DNA of 5,957 nt. It comes from Caldipriscus sp964426895 (lineage in GTDB: Bacteria; Hydrothermota; Hydrothermia; LBFQ01). The stretch lies in contig CAYRSH010000081.1 in the NCBI GenBank assembly GCA_964426895.1, positions 1 to 5,957 on the forward strand, in the 5' to 3' direction. Under the pieces are notes generated by a model. That model ran no database searches. It was not told the DNA's origin and saw nothing but the letters and a program-made list of their open reading frames with translations. Both the position numbers and the translations under genes were made by a program. Positions 1 to 5,866 of this stretch are shown piece after piece (the stretch's first letter is position 1; every line of letters starts with the position of its first letter).

Positions 1-138
1 GGTGAAAAGGCAATGGAGGTATGGGCTTTAAACGAAAGCGGAAAGTATGAACTTTGCTCTTTTGCCGAAAAAGAGGGCAAAGTTAAAAGCAAGGTTTTAG
101 AGGGTTTAGAAATTGATTTAAAGGAGGTGTTTGGATGA
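1..138 (+). CDS. Uma2-family putative endonuclease, copy 1 (C-terminal part only)
   Basis: This is the last 45 codons of a gene entering from the left edge; its start and catalytic core are outside the window. The translation, beginning GEKAMEVWAL and ending DLKEVFG, matches the C-terminal segment of the two complete genes downstream (for example EVWVLGENG, YELYSFAEKE, KSKVLEGLEIDLKEVF), so it is a third member of the same tandem family. Its last 20 codons are closer to copy 2 than copy 2 is to copy 3. The TGA stop overlaps the ATG of the next copy (ATGA), which suggests translational coupling in one transcript. The function is the one inferred for the family: a PD-(D/E)XK-fold, Uma2-type protein of unknown biological role. 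Confidence is high for homology to its neighbours and low for any activity. Confidence 0.85.
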   Translation, partial: GEKAMEVWALNESGKYELCSFAEKEGKVKSKVLEGLEIDLKEVFG

Positions 139-184
139 AGGAAATGGTTAAGGAAAAGGTCTGGACTTATGAGGATTATTTAAA
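83..184. repeat. 102-bp perfect direct repeat, unit A (junction of Uma2 copies 1 and 2)
   Basis: This stretch is identical base for base to 634-735, at an offset of 551 bp. It covers the last 18 or so codons of copy 1, the overlapping stop/start, and the first 16 or so codons of copy 2. Differences begin at the flanking positions on both sides (82 against 633, and 185 against 736). Confidence 0.93.
120..129 (+). promoter_or_regulatory. Ribosome binding site of Uma2 copy 2, embedded in copy 1
   Basis: AAAGGAGGTG is close to a full anti-16S match, and its GGAGG ends 7 nt before the ATG at 135. It is made of the codons for Leu-Lys-Glu-Val near the C-terminus of copy 1. It decides the start of copy 2 at Met1 rather than Met4. 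Confidence 0.85.
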
Positions 185-689
185 ACTTGAAGATGACAAG
201 CGTTATGAAGTTATTAAAGGGAGGTTGATGGAAATGCCGGCACCAAACTTTGAGCATCAGAGAATTTTAAATTTTATAAATCTGAAAATGTATAACTTCG
301 TTTTGGAAAAGGATCTGGGTGAAATCGTTCCATCACCTTTTGATATAATTTTGTCCGACAATATAGTTGTTCAACCCGACATAGTGTTTATATCAAACGA
401 AAACTTAAAAAACATAAGGGAAGGTCGTCTGTTCGGGGCTCCGGATTTGGTTGTTGAAATAGTATCACCGGGTAGTTTTAAGAGGGATAGGTATGAGAAG
501 TTTGAAATATACGAAGAATTTGGGATTAAAGAATACTGGATAGTATATCCGGGTGAAAAGGTCATAGAGGTATGGGTTTTGGGTGAAAACGGGGAGTATG
601 AACTTTATTCTTTCGCCGAGAAAGAGGGTAAGATTAAAAGCAAGGTTTTAGAGGGTTTAGAAATTGATTTAAAGGAGGTGTTTGGATGA
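135..689 (+). CDS. Uma2-family (DUF820) putative endonuclease, copy 2
   Basis: This 184-residue protein has the usual length and pattern of Uma2 proteins, which adopt a restriction-endonuclease-like PD-(D/E)XK fold; their biological role is largely unknown. Visible landmarks are YEVIKGRLMEMPAP (24-37), H41-Q42, QPDIVFIS (80-87, D82), GAPDLVVEIVSP (101-112, D104 and E108), K122 in a YEKFEIYEEF helix, and KEYWIVYP (132-139). D82, D104/E108 and K122 are the likely metal-site and catalytic residues. The E-x-K lysine is not at its textbook place (E108-I-V), and K122 may replace it; this is inference. No signal peptide or membrane segment is seen. The start is set by a near-perfect Shine-Dalgarno 7 nt upstream; the alternative Met4 would be 16 nt away. 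The gene overlaps both neighbouring copies by 4 bp. By hand count it is about 67% identical to copy 3 without gaps. Confidence 0.92.
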   Translation: MKEMVKEKVWTYEDYLKLEDDKRYEVIKGRLMEMPAPNFEHQRILNFINLKMYNFVLEKDLGEIVPSPFDIILSDNIVVQPDIVFISNENLKNIREGRLFGAPDLVVEIVSPGSFKRDRYEKFEIYEEFGIKEYWIVYPGEKVIEVWVLGENGEYELYSFAEKEGKIKSKVLEGLEIDLKEVFG

Positions 690-735
690 AGGAAATGGTT
701 AAGGAAAAGGTCTGGACTTATGAGGATTATTTAAA
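634..735. repeat. 102-bp perfect direct repeat, unit B (junction of Uma2 copies 2 and 3)
   Basis: This is the second unit of the junction repeat. The matching outer end of copy 3 (about 1185-1240) is clearly less similar, so it is the internal junctions, not all gene ends, that have stayed identical. That pattern fits recent duplication or gene conversion by recombination between tandem copies. Confidence 0.93.
671..680 (+). promoter_or_regulatory. Ribosome binding site of Uma2 copy 3, embedded in copy 2
   Basis: This is the same AAAGGAGGTG, exactly 551 bp after the first, with GGAGG 7 nt before the ATG at 686. It lies inside the Leu-Lys-Glu-Val codons of copy 2. Its preservation means each copy carries the translation signal for the next. 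Confidence 0.85.
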
Positions 736-1240
736 GTTGGATGATGATAGGCGTTATGAGGTTATTAAAGGGAGGTTGATGGAAATGCCGGCACCAACCC
801 CTTGGCATCAGGATTTGGTTGGTAAAATTTTTATAATCCTTGTAAATTTTGTAAGTAGAAAAAATTTAGGTAAAGCGTTTGTTTCCCCCATAGATGTTGT
901 GTTAAGCGAAGATATGGTATTACAACCCGATATAGTTTATATTTCAAAGGAAAACCTTGGTATAATAGGGGAGAAAGCGATAATGGGTGCTCCTGACTTG
1001 GTAGTTGAAATCGTTTCCCCATCAACTACGAGAAGGGATACGGTTGTTAAGAAGGGAATTTATGAAGATTTTAGTGTTAAAGAGTATTGGATTGTTTATC
1101 CAGATGAAAAGGCAATAGAGGTATGGGTTTTGGGTGAAAACGGGAAGTATGAACTTTATTCTTTTGCGGAAAAGGAAGATAAGGTTAATAGCAAGATTTT
1201 AAAGGGCTTAAAGGTTGATTTAAAGGAGGTTTTCAAATAA
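686..1240 (+). CDS. Uma2-family (DUF820) putative endonuclease, copy 3
   Basis: This gapless paralogue of copy 2, also 184 residues, keeps every landmark: YEVIKGRLMEMPAP, H41-Q42, QPDIVYIS (D82), GAPDLVVEIVSP (D104, E108), K122 and KEYWIVYP, so it should be as catalytically competent as copy 2. By hand count, 35 of 37 residues match copy 2 at the N-terminus, but only 27 of 63 match at residues 38-100 and 7 of 19 at 113-131. The variable parts flank the predicted active site, which suggests different specificity rather than decay; this is inference. Its C-terminus (KVNSKILKGLKVDLKEVFK) has diverged from copies 1 and 2. The ATG overlaps the copy 2 stop and has the same embedded Shine-Dalgarno. 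This is the last copy of the array. Its TAA is in the same frame as the next gene's ATG, three codons further on. Confidence 0.92.
   Translation: MKEMVKEKVWTYEDYLKLDDDRRYEVIKGRLMEMPAPTPWHQDLVGKIFIILVNFVSRKNLGKAFVSPIDVVLSEDMVLQPDIVYISKENLGIIGEKAIMGAPDLVVEIVSPSTTRRDTVVKKGIYEDFSVKEYWIVYPDEKAIEVWVLGENGKYELYSFAEKEDKVNSKILKGLKVDLKEVFK
1222..1230 (+). promoter_or_regulatory. Leftover Shine-Dalgarno at the end of the Uma2 array
   Basis: AAAGGAGGT is in the same place in copy 3 as the two working ribosome binding sites. Here the ATG expected 7 nt downstream reads ATA, and the next ATG, at 1250, is 20 nt from GGAGG, too far for normal use. It is therefore probably a relic kept by the protein sequence. 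The downstream gene must rely on the weaker AAAAGGG at about 1239-1245, or on coupling to copy 3 termination. Confidence 0.5.
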
Positions 1241-1249
1241 AAGGGCAAA

Positions 1250-2314
1250 ATGGAAATTCTTATAGTTCTCGGCGGAAGGTTTTGGTTGTTTTACGGGGAT
1301 GAAAAAAAGGGGGACAGCATAACATTACGGATGTTAAAGGATTTAGCGGATATGGGCTACCCCTTAGCGAAAGCGGAGGTTTATGTTAATGAATACGAAT
1401 ACATAGCAATTTTGGATAAGGGGAAGTTTGTGGTTTTTAAAAACCCTCTGGTAATGGGGGATTTCAAATGGGAAAATGTTTTGTGGATGTTTAAGGGTCT
1501 TTTGGATAAGCCTTTCAATTATTCGGAAATTATATCAACGGAACAATTGGCAAGTTTCTACAACTTAAAGTTTGATGTTTTTAGGGATAACCAAAAGGTT
1601 GTTTTTAAGTTTTCAACCATTTCAAATTCGGAAATACGGTTTAATATCTTTGGAAACAAAGGCATCGTTGGGAATTTGGATATTTATGTTTATAACCTTT
1701 TTTCCACACCTATGAAGGTGGGTATATCGGGGCAGTTTGATAGCACAAGGGCGTATTCCGAAGGGGAACTTGATATACCGGAAAACGGTTATATTCCCAT
1801 TGGGATATTTTCCGAGTTTAACCTTTATACCGAGAACGGGCAGATTTTATATTATGGTGGTGTTCATCGTTGGTTTGGTAAAACCAATTTGGGTTTTGGT
1901 ATGGGGGAATTTTATAAACCCTTCGGTATCCTCAGGTATATAAACCTAAAACCGGAAATAATAGCCAAGATTTTTATGGGTTATGGGCATATGGGGTTTG
2001 AGGTTTTTGGGAAGTTTGGTATTATAAGCGTAAAGGGTTTTAAGGGATTATGGGGTCTTAAAAAGCCTTATGGGGGTTTTAACGGTTATAGGGAAGTTCC
2101 AATGCTAAACTCTTTGGCGGATAACTTTTTGGTTATAAATGTGAATATACCGATTTATAAGGGGATTGCAAGAACGGGAGTTTTTTTTGATGTTTTATTC
2201 ACAAAGGGGTATGAACCCACAAGCACTTATGGGTTATACATCAACTTTAAGAGGTTAAACGCCTTTGTAAGTAAAAACAGGCTTTTTGGAATATCTATTG
2301 GTATTTCTCAATGA
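1250..2314 (+). CDS. Small Omp85/BamA-like outer-membrane protein (partial POTRA plus short barrel)
   Basis: The 354-residue protein reads like a cut-down Omp85-superfamily member, a family that inserts or exports proteins at the outer membrane. Residues 21-48 (GDSITLRMLKDLADMGYPLA) resemble the helix and 'GYpfA.v' turn of a POTRA domain. Residues 49-122 look like the rest of that domain plus another POTRA-like unit (LLDKPFNYSEI, 84-94). Residues from about 128 to the end are amphipathic strands. GGFNGYRE (275-282), then NVNIPIYKG and VFFD (311-314), sits where Omp85 proteins carry the lid-loop RGY/RGF motif and the following strands, but the key Arg is Asn278. The barrel region, about 225 residues, is short for a 16-strand barrel. 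The N-terminus (MEILIVLGGRFWLFYG) is a poor signal peptide with no basic start. An in-frame stop at 1238 prevents a longer start, so 5' truncation is possible. The last residue is Gln rather than the usual aromatic. A generic barrel protein is the main alternative. Confidence 0.6.
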   Translation: MEILIVLGGRFWLFYGDEKKGDSITLRMLKDLADMGYPLAKAEVYVNEYEYIAILDKGKFVVFKNPLVMGDFKWENVLWMFKGLLDKPFNYSEIISTEQLASFYNLKFDVFRDNQKVVFKFSTISNSEIRFNIFGNKGIVGNLDIYVYNLFSTPMKVGISGQFDSTRAYSEGELDIPENGYIPIGIFSEFNLYTENGQILYYGGVHRWFGKTNLGFGMGEFYKPFGILRYINLKPEIIAKIFMGYGHMGFEVFGKFGIISVKGFKGLWGLKKPYGGFNGYREVPMLNSLADNFLVINVNIPIYKGIARTGVFFDVLFTKGYEPTSTYGLYINFKRLNAFVSKNRLFGISIGISQ

Positions 2315-2891
2315 ATTCCATAATTGTTTTCCTAAACTCCTCCGCTATTTCTTCCGCATCTCTAAAACTTTCGGGGTATAGGGTTTTTAGATATACGAGA
2401 TAAAGTCCCCTTTTAAAAATCCACCTCGGAACCTTTTTAAAAACCCTCCCCCTATTCCCATAAATACCAAAAACGATAACCGGAACATTCTTATCCTTTG
2501 AGAGTTTGAAAGCCCCGATTTTCACATCGGGCAATTTATTCCTCCCGCCCTCGGGGAATATTCCAATATCGTATCCCATATCCAAAAGTTCATAAGATTT
2601 TTTAAATCCAGCCGGTAAGGGTAATCCGTTGAAAAACTTTAAGAAACCCCCAAATATGGGATTTTTAAAAAGTCCCGCATGACCTAAAAAGTATATTTCC
2701 CTTTCCCAAAAAGCGATTATCAAAGGGGGGTCCATATACGATGAGTGATTTCCGACAATAATAACGGGTTTATCGGGTATTTTGAGTTTTTCCTTATTCA
2801 CAACCCTCCCACCGGTTAAAACTTTAAACAGGAATTTCAAGACATAATGGGCGAACTTCCAACGGAAACTGTACTTATTCCGACTCAACAT
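2295..2891 (-). CDS. PlsC-type 1-acylglycerol-3-phosphate acyltransferase family protein
   Basis: Proteins of this family transfer an acyl chain to lysophosphatidic acid to give phosphatidic acid, at the inner face of the cytoplasmic membrane. The 198 residues show the family blocks: a basic, hydrophobic N-terminal helix (about 11-26); NHSSYMD (48-54), the catalytic H-x4-D with H49 and D54; KNPIFGGFLKFFNGLPL (76-92), block II; FPEGGRN (112-118), block III; and VPVIVFG (136-142), block IV. Two things are off: block III has Gly in place of the usual Thr of FPEGTR, and the Arg normally ending block II is missing, so the acceptor could differ (inference). Length is at the short end of the family. 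The ATG overlaps the end of the lipoprotein gene by 17 bp, with only a weak GGATGGA upstream, so translation is probably coupled. The 3' end overlaps the converging Omp85-like gene by 20 bp. The symbol plsC is plausible, but acceptor specificity is unproven. Confidence 0.87.
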   Translation of the reverse strand: MLSRNKYSFRWKFAHYVLKFLFKVLTGGRVVNKEKLKIPDKPVIIVGNHSSYMDPPLIIAFWEREIYFLGHAGLFKNPIFGGFLKFFNGLPLPAGFKKSYELLDMGYDIGIFPEGGRNKLPDVKIGAFKLSKDKNVPVIVFGIYGNRGRVFKKVPRWIFKRGLYLVYLKTLYPESFRDAEEIAEEFRKTIMEFIEKYQ

Positions 2892-3843
2892 CTATGGGTC
2901 CATCCCCAACATAAAAGTATTTTATCATTTTTCCGGAAAAGTCGTAATATACAACCCTATCGTTGTTGAAGTCGGAAACCACAAGGGTATCCCCCTTAAC
3001 ATCGCAGGAAGAGGCGGAAATGTCCGTAATTATAAACCCTTCCCCTTTTTCTTCAACCCAATTAAACTTATAAACCCCACCATACCAACCCACCAAAAAT
3101 AAATAACCCTTATCGGATATGCAAGCATTTCCGAGATATCCCCCTATGTAAAAACTATCAACCCCATTTATGGATATCCTGAAAAGGCTTGTTTGAATTG
3201 TGGAATAATCACCTGTTGATAAAACATACACATCGCCTTCACCGTCGCTTATAACCATTTGTGAATTTATGCCCGTTTTATATGTTTTTACCGTATCAAA
3301 GTTAAAAATGCTATGAACCCAAACTTCCCCCCTTTTATCCGAATAATAATTGGTGCATGCCACATACAACTTCCCACCAACCGTATGCATACCTTCCGGA
3401 TTTCCGCATGTTGGGAATTCCCCAACCAAAACATTCCCCCTAAATGCGGTTATGGTGCTCGTTAAAAAGTTGCTAACAAACAAGGTGTTATTAACCTTGG
3501 AATATGCGAGAGCATAAGGGTTTCTACCATCCCCTACCCTTAGGGTTTCCACCTCTCCGGTTGTTGTTATAAACCTATAAACATCGTTTGTGCCGGAATT
3601 TACAACAAACAGGGTATCCCCAACCTTTAATATATCGTTAGCCCAAAGGGATGCGAATATAACCCTTTGAGCGGAATCCTTAATATACCAAATCTCGGGG
3701 GATAAAGTCGTTAGAACCCAAACACCCTTGCCCCCTTCAATAACAACACCTTTGCCCTCTTCAATGTAAAACCTTTCAACGCACCCTAAAAGTAAAAGGG
3801 ATAATATGCTAAGCCTCTTCAAGTTTTTTAACGACGACTTCAT
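2875..3843 (-). CDS. Predicted lipoprotein with a YVTN/NHL-like beta-propeller
   Basis: The 322-residue protein begins with a lipoprotein signal: a basic start (K2, K6, K9, R10), a hydrophobic run, and the lipobox LLGC with Cys21 as the lipidated residue. Residue +2 is Val, not Asp, so outer-membrane sorting would be expected under the E. coli rule. The rest is built of repeating strands of the form L-(F/Y)-V-(V/S)-(N/D) followed by a polar turn: LFVVNSGTNDVYRF (about 78-91), LFVSNFLTSTITAF (about 120-133), LYVACTNYY, VYVLSTGDYS, LFLVGWYGGVYKF and LVVSDFNNDRVVYY. These fit blades of a six- or seven-bladed propeller of the YncE/NHL type. Such propellers usually bind partners or ligands; no catalytic motif is visible and no specific role can be given. 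The start lies inside the end of gatB (35-bp overlap), preceded by AAAAGGG close to the ATG. A TTG at codon 8 is a weaker alternative start. Confidence 0.82.
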   Translation of the reverse strand: MKSSLKNLKRLSILSLLLLGCVERFYIEEGKGVVIEGGKGVWVLTTLSPEIWYIKDSAQRVIFASLWANDILKVGDTLFVVNSGTNDVYRFITTTGEVETLRVGDGRNPYALAYSKVNNTLFVSNFLTSTITAFRGNVLVGEFPTCGNPEGMHTVGGKLYVACTNYYSDKRGEVWVHSIFNFDTVKTYKTGINSQMVISDGEGDVYVLSTGDYSTIQTSLFRISINGVDSFYIGGYLGNACISDKGYLFLVGWYGGVYKFNWVEEKGEGFIITDISASSCDVKGDTLVVSDFNNDRVVYYDFSGKMIKYFYVGDGPIDVESE

Positions 3844-5182
3844 TTACCCTTTTCGGATCAACCTTTCCCCTATACTCTTTCATAATTTGACCCACAAAAA
3901 ACCCAACAACCCCTTTTTGCCCCTTTTTATACTTTTCCACCTGTGCGGGATTGTTCTTTATAAGGTCTTCCACTATTCCTTCAAGGTCTATTTCAACGGG
4001 TTTGGGGGCGTTTCTTATGAGTTCGTCAAAAGGAATACCCTCAAATATGTTTTTTTGGATGGCAATCTTTACATATTCCGATAGGATTTCACCCCTTTTT
4101 ACCCTTTCCAAAAGCGCACCAAAGCCTTCTACATCAAAATCCTTTAAATCCTTATTAGCCTGATTTAACCTACCCACTATAACATTCACAAGGTACTCCG
4201 CAACCTCCTTAGGGTCTATGTGGGAAATCCTTTCAAAGGTTTGTGATAAATCCTTGTCGTATGCTATTATGCCCGCAAGGTGTTCGGGAACCCCTATGGA
4301 TATATACCTTTTTTCCTTTTCCCAAGGCATTTCAACCAACAGGGTTTTCGCCTCTTCAAAAATTCCATCATCAACATAAAGGAGTGGAATATCGGGTTCT
4401 GGGAAATACCTGTAATCGCTTTCCGTTTCCTTTGTCCTCATAGGTTCGGTTTCCTTTCCGTTCCACATCCTCGTCTCCTGAATAACCTCTTCACCCTTTG
4501 ATATAATTTCTTTTTGCCTTTCTATTTCGTATTCTATTGCGTCCGCTATGGCCTTAAAGGAGTTTATGTTTTTTATTTCAACCTTTGTACCGAAACCGCC
4601 CTCAACCGTGCTTACGGAAACATTCACATCAACCCTAAACTGCCCCTTTTCCATATCCGCATCGGATATGCCGAGATATCTTAAAACACTCTGCAAAGCC
4701 CTCAAATACTCCTTTGCCTCCTCGGGTGATTTTATATCCGGTGCGGATACAATTTCCAATAGGGGTATTCCGGCCCTGTTAAAGTCAAGTAAAACGCTTC
4801 CATCCGCCAAGTGTAAGGATTTTGCAGTTTCTTCTTCCAAGTTTATCCTTTCTACCCTTTTACCGAGGATATAGGCGTTTTTGATTATTGGTATGGAATA
4901 TTGGGTTATCTGGTACCCTTTTGGGAGGTCTGGATAAAAGTAATTTTTCCTGTAAAACTGGGAAATTTTTGAAATCTCTCCGTTTAAAGCCAAACCGAGG
5001 GCAACGGCAAAAACAACCGCTTGTCTATTGGGTAATGGAAGGGTTCCGGGATGCGCCAAGCATATGGGACATACGGCTGTATTGGGTTCTTCCCATTCAC
5101 CCACGGGACAGAAACAAAACATTTTGCTCTTCGTTTTTAACTCAACATGAACTTCCAAACCTATCCTCGGATAAAACCTCAT
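3809..5182 (-). CDS. gatB: Aspartyl/glutamyl-tRNA amidotransferase subunit B
   Basis: GatB is the tRNA-binding and kinase subunit of the cytoplasmic GatCAB complex. The complex converts Glu-tRNA(Gln) to Gln-tRNA(Gln), and often Asp-tRNA(Asn) to Asn-tRNA(Asn), using ammonia produced by GatA. The 457 residues cover the whole family: GLEVHVEL (8-15), the zinc-site cysteines C23, C25, C38 and C41 (FCFCP, CPICL), RKNYFYPDLPKGYQITQY (78-95), FNRAGIPLLEIVSAPDI (134-150), SDADMEKGQFRVDVNVSV (173-190), KVEIKNINSF (200-209), QETRMW (235-240), DYRYFPEPD (256-264), then the helical and YqeY-like tail (about 310-457) ending in VGFFVGQIMKEYRGKVDP. It is somewhat shorter than the common 470-500 residues. 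gatA and gatC are not next to it. The ATG overlaps the upstream stop by 4 bp (ATGA). The neighbours are envelope genes, so the clustering probably reflects co-transcription, not function. Confidence 0.98.
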   Translation of the reverse strand: MRFYPRIGLEVHVELKTKSKMFCFCPVGEWEEPNTAVCPICLAHPGTLPLPNRQAVVFAVALGLALNGEISKISQFYRKNYFYPDLPKGYQITQYSIPIIKNAYILGKRVERINLEEETAKSLHLADGSVLLDFNRAGIPLLEIVSAPDIKSPEEAKEYLRALQSVLRYLGISDADMEKGQFRVDVNVSVSTVEGGFGTKVEIKNINSFKAIADAIEYEIERQKEIISKGEEVIQETRMWNGKETEPMRTKETESDYRYFPEPDIPLLYVDDGIFEEAKTLLVEMPWEKEKRYISIGVPEHLAGIIAYDKDLSQTFERISHIDPKEVAEYLVNVIVGRLNQANKDLKDFDVEGFGALLERVKRGEILSEYVKIAIQKNIFEGIPFDELIRNAPKPVEIDLEGIVEDLIKNNPAQVEKYKKGQKGVVGFFVGQIMKEYRGKVDPKRVNEVVVKKLEEA

Positions 5183-5793
5183 ATAATAATTCCGCCCCCT
5201 ATTATCAACCTTATGAAAGGACCATCAAGACCAACCTTTGGGCCACCGGATACATCCTTATCCCAAACCTTCCAACCCCCCTTTAAGGAATAACCATAAC
5301 CAACCCTTAAACCTATGTTTAATCCGTATAGGAATACATCACCCTGTAAAGATACGGTAAAGAAAAACCCCTCGGTTGAATACTTTGCGGATTTCGGGGG
5401 ATTGTCAAAAATATTTTCAAAATTCCCGGAAAAGTTTTCAACGGTAGTTATTTCTAAATTATCCTTACCTACTCCGAAAATCGCATAAGAATTGAACATC
5501 TTGTTTGAGTAAAGGAGATAACCGAGGTTAAACTGCCAATATCCACCCGAAATGTATGCGGTTGATGAATCACTTGAAGTGGTTATCGTTTTTAAAGAAT
5601 TGCTTTCCCCACCGATAACAAACTTTTTAAATACCGCATACCCTGAACCACCTGTAGTTATGAAGATATTATCAAAGTCGGAATAACCCTTTTGTTTTAG
5701 GAATTCTCTTAACTTGGATATGTCAGGTCTTGCAACTCCAACGGAATAATGCCCAAAACCACCATAACCATAAACGCTTATGAGTATTAACAT
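5179..5793 (-). CDS. Predicted small outer-membrane beta-barrel protein, family not recognised
   Basis: I do not recognise the family. The 204 residues begin with a very short hydrophobic stretch (MLILISVYGYGGFG) that could be a minimal signal peptide, though it has no basic residues. A helix-like part follows (about 24-37, ISKLREFLKQKGY). The remainder alternates polar and hydrophobic or aromatic residues in strand-sized runs split by Gly, Asn or Ser turns: FITTGGSGYAVF (44-55), FVIGGES, AYISGGYWQFNLGYLLYS (79-96), SYAIFGVGK, FFFTVSLQGDVFLYGLNIGLR, VGYGYSLKGGW, and a final FIRLIIGGGIII. This suits an 8- to 10-strand barrel. It has no conserved catalytic set. The start is the first possible one after an in-frame upstream stop; there is no Shine-Dalgarno, but a TATAAT lies 9 bp upstream. 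It is the first gene of the cluster and overlaps gatB by 4 bp. Confidence 0.68.
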   Translation of the reverse strand: MLILISVYGYGGFGHYSVGVARPDISKLREFLKQKGYSDFDNIFITTGGSGYAVFKKFVIGGESNSLKTITTSSDSSTAYISGGYWQFNLGYLLYSNKMFNSYAIFGVGKDNLEITTVENFSGNFENIFDNPPKSAKYSTEGFFFTVSLQGDVFLYGLNIGLRVGYGYSLKGGWKVWDKDVSGGPKVGLDGPFIRLIIGGGIII

Positions 5794-5802
5794 AAGGTGG
5801 GA

Positions 5803-5808
5803 ATTATA
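5803..5808 (-). promoter_or_regulatory. Probable -10 box for the barrel protein-gatB-lipoprotein-acyltransferase cluster
   Basis: On the - strand this reads TATAAT, a consensus sigma-70 -10 hexamer, ending 9 nt before the ATG at 5793. Transcription would begin only a few bases before the start codon, which agrees with the absence of a Shine-Dalgarno there. I see no good -35 hexamer at 16-18 bp spacing. The hexamer is flanked by GGGA and TCCC, a short inverted repeat. The rest of 5809-5866 holds no other signal that I can support. Confidence 0.45.
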
Positions 5809-5866
5809 TCCCAGTTTTGTTTGTATGGGGTAAGGGGATTAAATCCGGAATGCTATTGTCTATACG

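Noticed and set aside
371..1025. Two 64-codon frames on the - strand inside the Uma2 genes
   Set aside because: They are antisense to conserved Uma2 coding sequence and not conserved between the two copies.
1..1240. The Uma2 array as an insertion sequence or transposon
   Set aside because: There is no transposase, no terminal inverted repeats and no target duplication; the direct repeats are explained by gene duplication.
2295..2314. Bidirectional terminator between the converging genes
   Set aside because: The two coding regions overlap here and I see no stem followed by a T-run on either strand.
3806..5286. Several open frames of 66-132 codons on the + strand opposite gatB and the lipoprotein gene
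   Set aside because: They lie antisense to well-supported genes, have no recognisable motifs or ribosome binding sites, and are a by-product of codon bias.
5801..5866. Possible further degenerate CRISPR repeat left of 5867 (GGGATTAAATCC, and the position 66 bp before the first repeat)
   Set aside because: Aligned at the 66-bp period or nearby, only scattered bases match the 29-nt repeat, and the stretch overlaps the likely promoter; chance similarity is sufficient.
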